Shown piece after piece: positions 58,563 through 64,000 of a stretch of 64,000 bases of DNA. Below the pieces are notes generated by a model. The model was given only the letters and a program-made list of their open reading frames with translations, was not told the origin of the DNA and searched no databases. A program made the translations under genes and the position numbers. Each line of letters starts with the position of its first letter. The first letter of the stretch is position 1. The DNA is from Persicaria tinctoria (lineage: Eukaryota; Streptophyta; Magnoliopsida; Caryophyllales; Polygonaceae), in NCBI GenBank assembly GCA_037127255.1, contig JBANSL010000017.1, forward strand, positions 72,168,857 through 72,232,856. The letters are read 5' to 3'.

Positions 58563-58855
58563 TGATTGATATATATATATATATATATATATATAGAAGA
58601 TAGATATAGATATAGATATAGATAGATTGAATTTAACATATACTCCGTATTGCAGTATAATATAAAACATCAGTTACTTTACCTATGACCTAACCAAACG
58701 GACCCTAAGTCGGCAGGCTTTTAGGCGGGGCCCACCTTCTTCTTCTTTCTCCCCCTCTTTTAAAACTCACCCACCCTCTCTCTCCCGTCACAACACCGAC
58801 ACAGTTTTTGCACACTTGCAGTTGCAGTTGACGTTAGACACTGAAACCCTCAACA

Positions 58856-60369
58856 ATGGTGTTCGTTGAAGACACTTCATACTCCAACTCCTCTTCCACG
58901 ATTTGGAGAGACAAGGGCCGTTCGATGCGAACTATCCGCTCCATTCTCTATTCCGGCGAGGTTTCCTCCACCGCCATCACCAGCTGCTCGTTTCCCGCCG
59001 GCTATTCTGCCGCCGCTAATTCCGATTCCGCATCTGAAATTCTCGCTGACTCCTTCGACGACCTCCACGAGCTCGCCTCCCGCACCAGCCACTCTCTCCG
59101 CCCTTCCCTAGCCGCCGCCGACGACGACTTGATTGACTTCCTCCCCCTCTCACACTCCTTCAGTGACTATTCCGTCTGCAGCAGCGACATCTCCGGCGAG
59201 CTTCACCGCCTCGCCACCCTCACGGCCACGGCGGAGGACGTCCGTGAAGCTACGAACCCGGAGATTTCGGAATTGGAGCGCGAGAGCTTCTCGGCCGAGA
59301 TTGTTGAGAATATTTCGGCGGAGGATCTTCAGCCGACGGTTAAGATCTGCGTCGACAGCCTCCAGGCTCCGTCGGTGGCTGTGAAGAGATCTGCAGCGGC
59401 GAAGCTCCGGCTGCTCGCCAAGAACCGCTCCGATAACCGCGTCTTGATCGCCGAATCTGGAGCCGTACCGGCTTTGATTCAGCTCCTCCGCTGCACAGAT
59501 CCGTTAACTCAAGAGCACGCCGTGACCGCGCTACTGAATCTCTCTCTCCATCCTCACAACAAGATGAAGATCGCCGGCGCCGGGGCGGCGAAATCCCTAA
59601 TCTACGTGCTGAAGACGGGGACGGAGATATCGAAGCAGAACGCGGCGGCAGCGCTGATGAGCCTGGCGATGGAGGAGGACAACAAGCTTTCGATCGGCGC
59701 GTGCGGGGCGATTCCACCGCTGGTGTCACTCCTGATCAACGGATCTAGCCGCGGGAAGAAGGACGCTCTGACGACACTGTACAAGCTGTGTTCCGCCAAG
59801 CCGAATAAGGAGAGGGCGGTGAGCGCCGCGGCAGTGAAGCCGCTGGTTGAGCTGGTGGTCGAGCAAGGAGCAGGAATGGCGGAGAAGGCAATGGTGGTTC
59901 TGAGTAGCTTGGCAGCGATCAAGGAGGGGAGAGAGGCTATCGTGGAGGAAGGCGGGTTAGCGGCGCTGGTGGAAGCGGTGGAAGATACCTCCGACAAGGG
60001 GAAGGAGTTAGCGGTGACGACACTGTTGCAGCTGTGCACTGACAGTGTGAGGAACAGAGGGCTTCTTGTGAGAGAAGGTGGAATTCCGCCATTGGTGGCG
60101 CTCTCTCAAGCTGGAACTCCTCGTGCCAAGAACAAGGTGAGTTTTCCCCTTCATTATAGATCAAATTGATTAACTTTTCTGTTTCTGTTGAGATCATCAA
60201 ATAAATGTTGAAGATGGCTCTAATTTGATCCAGAACCTGGCTTGATTTCAGCATCAACTGTTAAGAATAAGATCTATGAGCTTATGAAATGTGGATTAAT
60301 TGACAGGCTGAGACACTGCTTGGATATTTGAGGGAGCCAAGGCATGAGGCTTCATCTTCAAGTCCTTAA
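58856..60369 (+). CDS. Armadillo-repeat protein without a U-box
   Basis: Exons 58856-60136 and 60307-60369 (GT-AG intron, phase 0) encode 447 aa. Residues 1-150 are Ser-rich and probably disordered. From about 160 a run of roughly seven armadillo repeats extends to the C terminus, with SAAAKLRLLAKNRSDNRVLI, AVPALIQLL, EHAVTALLNLSLHPHNK, QNAAAALMSLAMEEDNK, GAIPPLVSLLINGSSRGKKD and GGIPPLVALSQAGTPRAKNK. Such repeats usually bind partner proteins. The arrangement matches the ARM half of plant U-box E3 ligases (PUB4/PUB14 type), but no U-box is upstream, so this is the free ARM subfamily. The leader (CT-rich, to 58855) and a single start ATG are clear. The opposite-strand ORFs are shadows. The precise biological role is unknown. 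Confidence 0.92.
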
Positions 60370-61000
60370 TCAGATAACTCTCATCTTTCTCCTTTATGTG
60401 TTTAGTGTTAAATATGATGGTCTTCCATTAGCATCAAAGAAAATATGGTTTTCCATTAGTAACTGTATTACTTTGTATATAAGCTCTGATGGCTAGATTG
60501 GCCTATTTTTTCTAATGGTCCATCATTGCTGGTCATCTTTGTACAGTAGTTGGCTGACTACTGATTTTTATTTTGTGAGGCACATTAGCTGTTAAGTGTA
60601 AGTAGAGTAGTTGGAAGACTTGATCTTCATTGTGTGGATTAAGGAGCCACATTAGTTGTGATTTTAGCTAGAGCTGATTTGTTAGGCCTAGTTTCTTTCA
60701 TCAATTTACTATCTTATGGAGAGAGAGGAGTAAAAGCATATACCTTCTCTGTTTTTGTGGATTGGGCAAATGGGTTTTGCCCATTTCATCCTTTGTATCG
60801 TTGTAATCGTCTTCAGTTGTGCATATGACAAGAACTGGTATTATTTATTGTATGTTTGTGTGAGTGTTTTAGTAATCTGATAGTTGTTATTTGGTTTGCC
60901 ATTTCTTACAAGTAAAAAGAACAAACTTGTTGCTTTGGGAGGTGGCTCTAGTAGATTCCGTGCATATTTTCATCAATCTTATCTGTAGTCTGTAAAAGCA
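60370..61000 (+). other. ARM gene 3' UTR and flank
   Basis: Non-coding. T-rich 3' UTR-like sequence runs on for a few hundred bases. No second gene is seen. Confidence 0.5.
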
Positions 61001-62579
61001 TCATCTTAACCACTTGAGATCCTTGTGTTGTCTTTGTGAAAAGGCATGATAGGAAGGTGGATGAATATATCCTTGATTTTGACCCTCTTGTGCCAATTGT
61101 TGTGTCATTGTTGGCTCAGGCTTGGTAACTAACCCCTTAGGCTTGGTAACTATTCTGGTCCGATGCTACTCAAGTGTCGATTCATTGTTCGGATGCGGGA
61201 GCCCAAAGTGCAGACCAATGTGGCCCCATGAGGTAGGTCAGGTGCTGGTGAAAAGTGGCCAACTATGGAAATTCTTTATAAAAGCATACATGCTCAATAG
61301 GCCCCTTTCTCACTTTTTGTAAGTTGGGAAAATCTTTGGGTGATTTACCTCTCCACTATCCCAGTTGATTGTTTCCATGAGATGTCACAGTACATGAGAG
61401 AAAAGGAAAGATCATTTGATTCCATTTCCTTTCCTTTTTCATGTAGCTGATTACTACCTTTTAGGCTCGTTGGTTTTCCTCCTCTTCGCCTTTTAGGTTA
61501 GTCGATTTCGGATTGGTACTAGATTGTTTTCGGGTCGGGTATTTGATAGCTTTGTATCCTGGGTTCTCACTTCTCAAGCTTTAGGTTATTTTCTCATTAC
61601 GAGTTGCTTTTGATCCTATGTTGATATCTTCATGCCAAAACTTGGCGTTCTTGAATCGGGTCGGGTCATTTTTTGACAGTCCAATTCCAGTGATCTTTGC
61701 AAGAATCGCCTCATTTCATCTTAAAGCCATCTTGGAGACGTATTTGGCAGCATGAACATCAAGATAAACTGCTGCTACGCCAAGCATCCATCTCCATGTT
61801 CCTTTCATTCATGTATGGATTCATCAAACGCAAATGCCGTGTGGTCATTTTTGAACGAGTAGTTTACAGTGTCGGTAAATTCGTTGTCTAATGTATGCCC
61901 GTAAAAGAACAAACCTGGGTGAACTGCTCAGAGGTGACAACGAATCCATCAGTGCTGCCTAGCACTCCTCGGATCCGCGACTAGGAGAAGTCTGTGTGTG
62001 TAGAGACTAGAGAGGTTAAGTCATGGAAGCCATCTCGAGGCCCACGATGACTCCCAAGACCGGGCCAGCTGCCATGACAATGGCTCCGGCGAATAAGAGT
62101 GTTTCGGGCATCATCATAGGTGGTCTCTTATAATATATCCTATCGACGTTTCACCCGAGTCAAGTCTTGATCCATTAAAGTTTAGTTTATAGTAGTTATA
62201 TTGGGGTTTTCCCCCTTCAATATTTTTCTTTTTTTCGAGTTGTCATCGTTTTTTTTAATTGGGTTTCTCCCTCTCGTCCTCTTTGAGATCTTTCCTAGAG
62301 GAATTCCAATTCAAGATCATTTTTTTTTTAAAGGTTGTAATGGAATTGGTATTCCCGTATCATTTCTAAAAATTATTTGGTTTCTAAAGTACCATAGGCT
62401 CCACTAGATGGTTCTAGTTTGGTAAAGGACTCTCTACCTAATGTTAGTTTTAGATCATTCAATATTTTGTTTGGATTATTGTCAAGGTTCCTATATTTAC
62501 TGATTTTTCGACATATGTTTGGCTCAATATTGTTGGCAACGTTTCTTGTGTTTGGGTTCTAGAAGGAAATGTTATAAAT
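61001..62579. other. Intergenic DNA, one candidate small ORF
   Basis: 61100-61270 contains a short direct repeat (CTTGGTAACTA twice) and the only longer ORF (61122-61322) has no motif. Poly-T/T-rich tracts fill 62200-62340. Apart from the candidate ORF at 62016-62117 no gene is supported. Confidence 0.45.
62016..62117 (-). CDS. Tiny hydrophobic ORF, unknown
   Basis: On the minus strand an ATG (62117) opens 33 residues ending TAA at 62016: one hydrophobic Gly/Ala/Val-rich span (LLFAGAIVMAAGPVLGVIVG) that would cross a membrane once, preceded by MMMPET and followed by LEMASMT. The low sequence bias makes it look like a real small membrane peptide or an exon end, but no family is recognised and no leader was identified. 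Low confidence. Confidence 0.25.
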   Translation of the reverse strand: MMMPETLLFAGAIVMAAGPVLGVIVGLEMASMT

Positions 62580-62953
62580 CCACTCCGATGATTCCTCACA
62601 AAATTATTTTGGATATAAATAAAAATTGAAAAAAAATTAAAATATTTTTAGATTCTATACTCTTATATTGATATGTTTATAAAATTTTATTATGAAAATT
62701 CATGAAAAATAATGAAAATTATTTTCTAAAATAATCTATATTTTAATTATCTATATCCTTAAAACATGAATTTCCATTATTTTAGAAAATATCGATTATT
62801 TTAGAAAATACTTTTCATTATTTTTCATAATAAAATTTTATAAACATATCAATGTAAGGTATAGAATCTAAAAATGTTTTTTTTAAATTTTTTTTCAATG
62901 TTTATTTAAACCCGAAATAATTTTTTGATATACCGAAAGGACCACCGGAGTGG
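62580..62953. mobile_element. Foldback MITE with CCACTCCG termini
   Basis: Left end CCACTCCGATGATTCCT and right end (reverse complement CCACTCCGGTGGTCCT) are inverted. The arms stay complementary inward (TAGATTCTATAC / GTATAGAATCTA, ATAAAATTTTATAAACATAT and its complement). 374 bp, no coding sequence. The class was not determined. Confidence 0.75.
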
Positions 62954-64000
62954 ACCAGAGGATCTGGACAGGGTTGAAGCCTTCTTGGCTTAGAAAAAAA
63001 AATGTTTATTTTTTTTAATTTTATGAATAAAAGAGTATAAAAGAGTAATAAACCACTCCTGGTAACAAAACATTAACTCTTTATTAGATCTACTCGATAT
63101 GAGATGAACTAAACCACTCTTTACGGAAAAAAAAATGCCCCAACACACCCAAGCCACTTCAAAAATACTTGTATATTCTTAGGAGATAATTCGACAAGAT
63201 AACACGAAGCAGGGGCGGAGCCAGGGGGTCATGCGGTGGCTTGATCCCTGAAAAATATAAATTTTGTACATATACTAAAATGGGGGTATGTTACAAGGGT
63301 AAACTTGTAGCATAGCTGGTACGTTAGATTCGGTGATAGTTGGGTTTCTCTGATTTCCTAAAACAAAAATAAATTATTCTTGAGTTTACCTTATCCCAAC
63401 TGATGAACCATTTCTTGTTTAGGGCAACCAATCTTTTTGCAAGTAAAGATTGGTTTTATACAAAATGACCCAAATAAGTAGTTTTGTGAAATTAAACTTG
63501 ATATTTCGATTATGAGTCAAAAGTTCTTCACCTTCTCATCTCCCACATTGGCCCATGGAGTTTGGTATAAGCTAGTCGAATAGGCAACAACCAGCTTTAG
63601 GTAGAAACGTAAACGAGATGTTTAACAATTTCTTTTACTAGTAGAAAATTGATGTACTGAAGTCCGTTAAGACTCGGTCGGGATCGGGGGCCGTGTGCAC
63701 ACATGCGCTTATACCTTAATAGGGTTCCATCCTAAATTCAATTGACAATAGCCGGTCGGCTTGGGTTTGGTCGGGGTTATGGGTTGTCGATACTCTTCGA
63801 TTATGTTTTGGGTGGGGTTTTTGCGCCTGGGGGTTCTGCTTTCCTCCTCTGTTGGAATCCGGTGGTATTGGGATGGCCGGCGACTCTTCCTCCGGGGGAC
63901 TCGCCGTCTCCGGCTCCGCTCTCTATATCGTTTTGCCTATGGGGTGTCTCCTACTGTCGGGTCTCTTTGGGCCCAAAGGTGACCCGCTTTTGTGAGGAAT
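62954..64000. other. Intergenic DNA at the window end
   Basis: AGGGGCGGAGCCAGG near 63213 resembles a common plant hAT-type MITE end. From about 63660 the sequence becomes GC-rich (TCGGGATCGGGGG, GGTCGGCTTGGGTTTGGTCG). It contains an ORF (63761-63982) of uncertain nature that may continue beyond the window, into a transposon or a gene. No function can be stated. Confidence 0.35.

Noticed and set aside
58877..60257. Several opposite-strand and shifted-frame ORFs over the ARM gene
   Set aside because: They are by-products of GC-rich codons in the real gene and lack motifs, splice signals or start context.

Overview
The window is nuclear DNA of a flowering plant, most likely a eudicot. Five genes carry GT-AG introns and plant-type proteins, and the intergenic space is AT-rich and full of LTR, LINE, SINE, Helitron, Stowaway, Harbinger and foldback elements. 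An asterid such as a member of the Lamiales would fit, but that is only an impression. There are no bacterial-type operons and no CRISPR arrays. Each gene is its own transcription unit.

Layout. 1-2.8 kb: AT-rich intergenic DNA with MITEs. 2.8-8.1 kb (+): bromodomain-NET transcription factor of the GTE1/GTE6 group (8 coding exons, 369 aa). 8.8-9.7 kb (-): two-exon gene for a multi-pass membrane protein of unknown function. 10.9-14.9 kb: decayed minus-strand LINE. 14.94-21.51 kb: complete but inactive Copia retrotransposon with 5-bp target duplication GTTAC, itself carrying a nested insertion. 21.5-22.7 kb: second, 5'-truncated LINE with its target duplication. 22.7-28.9 kb: decayed tandem array of duplicated 5'-flanking blocks, interrupted by a foldback element and by a Harbinger-type transposon carrying a GC-rich LRR-like gene fragment. 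The array leads into a second membrane-protein gene at 28.9 kb that is homologous to the 8.8-kb gene. An intronless third multi-pass protein follows at 30.3 kb.

31.4-33.55 kb: 2.1-kb terminal-inverted-repeat element seated in a (TA)n tract. 34.2-34.6 kb (-): secreted phytocystatin with a tandemly duplicated core promoter. 35.1-42.35 kb: block of AT-rich Helitrons all in minus orientation and nearly end to end, with a Stowaway MITE inside. 42.5-44.1 kb: LINE remnant, a foldback MITE and a tRNA-derived SINE. 44.3-48.6 kb (+): MO25/CAB39 scaffold protein (11 exons, 340 aa). 50.6-53.1 kb (+): VTC4-type inositol/L-galactose-1-phosphate phosphatase (12 exons, 269 aa). 53.9-58.56 kb: two more Helitrons with a third nested inside. 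58.86-60.37 kb (+): armadillo-repeat protein without a U-box (2 exons, 447 aa). 60.4-64 kb: intergenic, with a foldback MITE and a small unrecognised ORF.

The housekeeping genes (GTE, MO25, VTC4, ARM) belong to unrelated pathways and show no functional linkage. The least explained part is the 8.8-31 kb interval, where members of a membrane-protein family sit in a locus that kept duplicating its 5'-flanking DNA while mobile elements broke most units. Exon coordinates were read by eye from splice sites and reading-frame continuity. There was no database search, so family names rest on recognised motifs.
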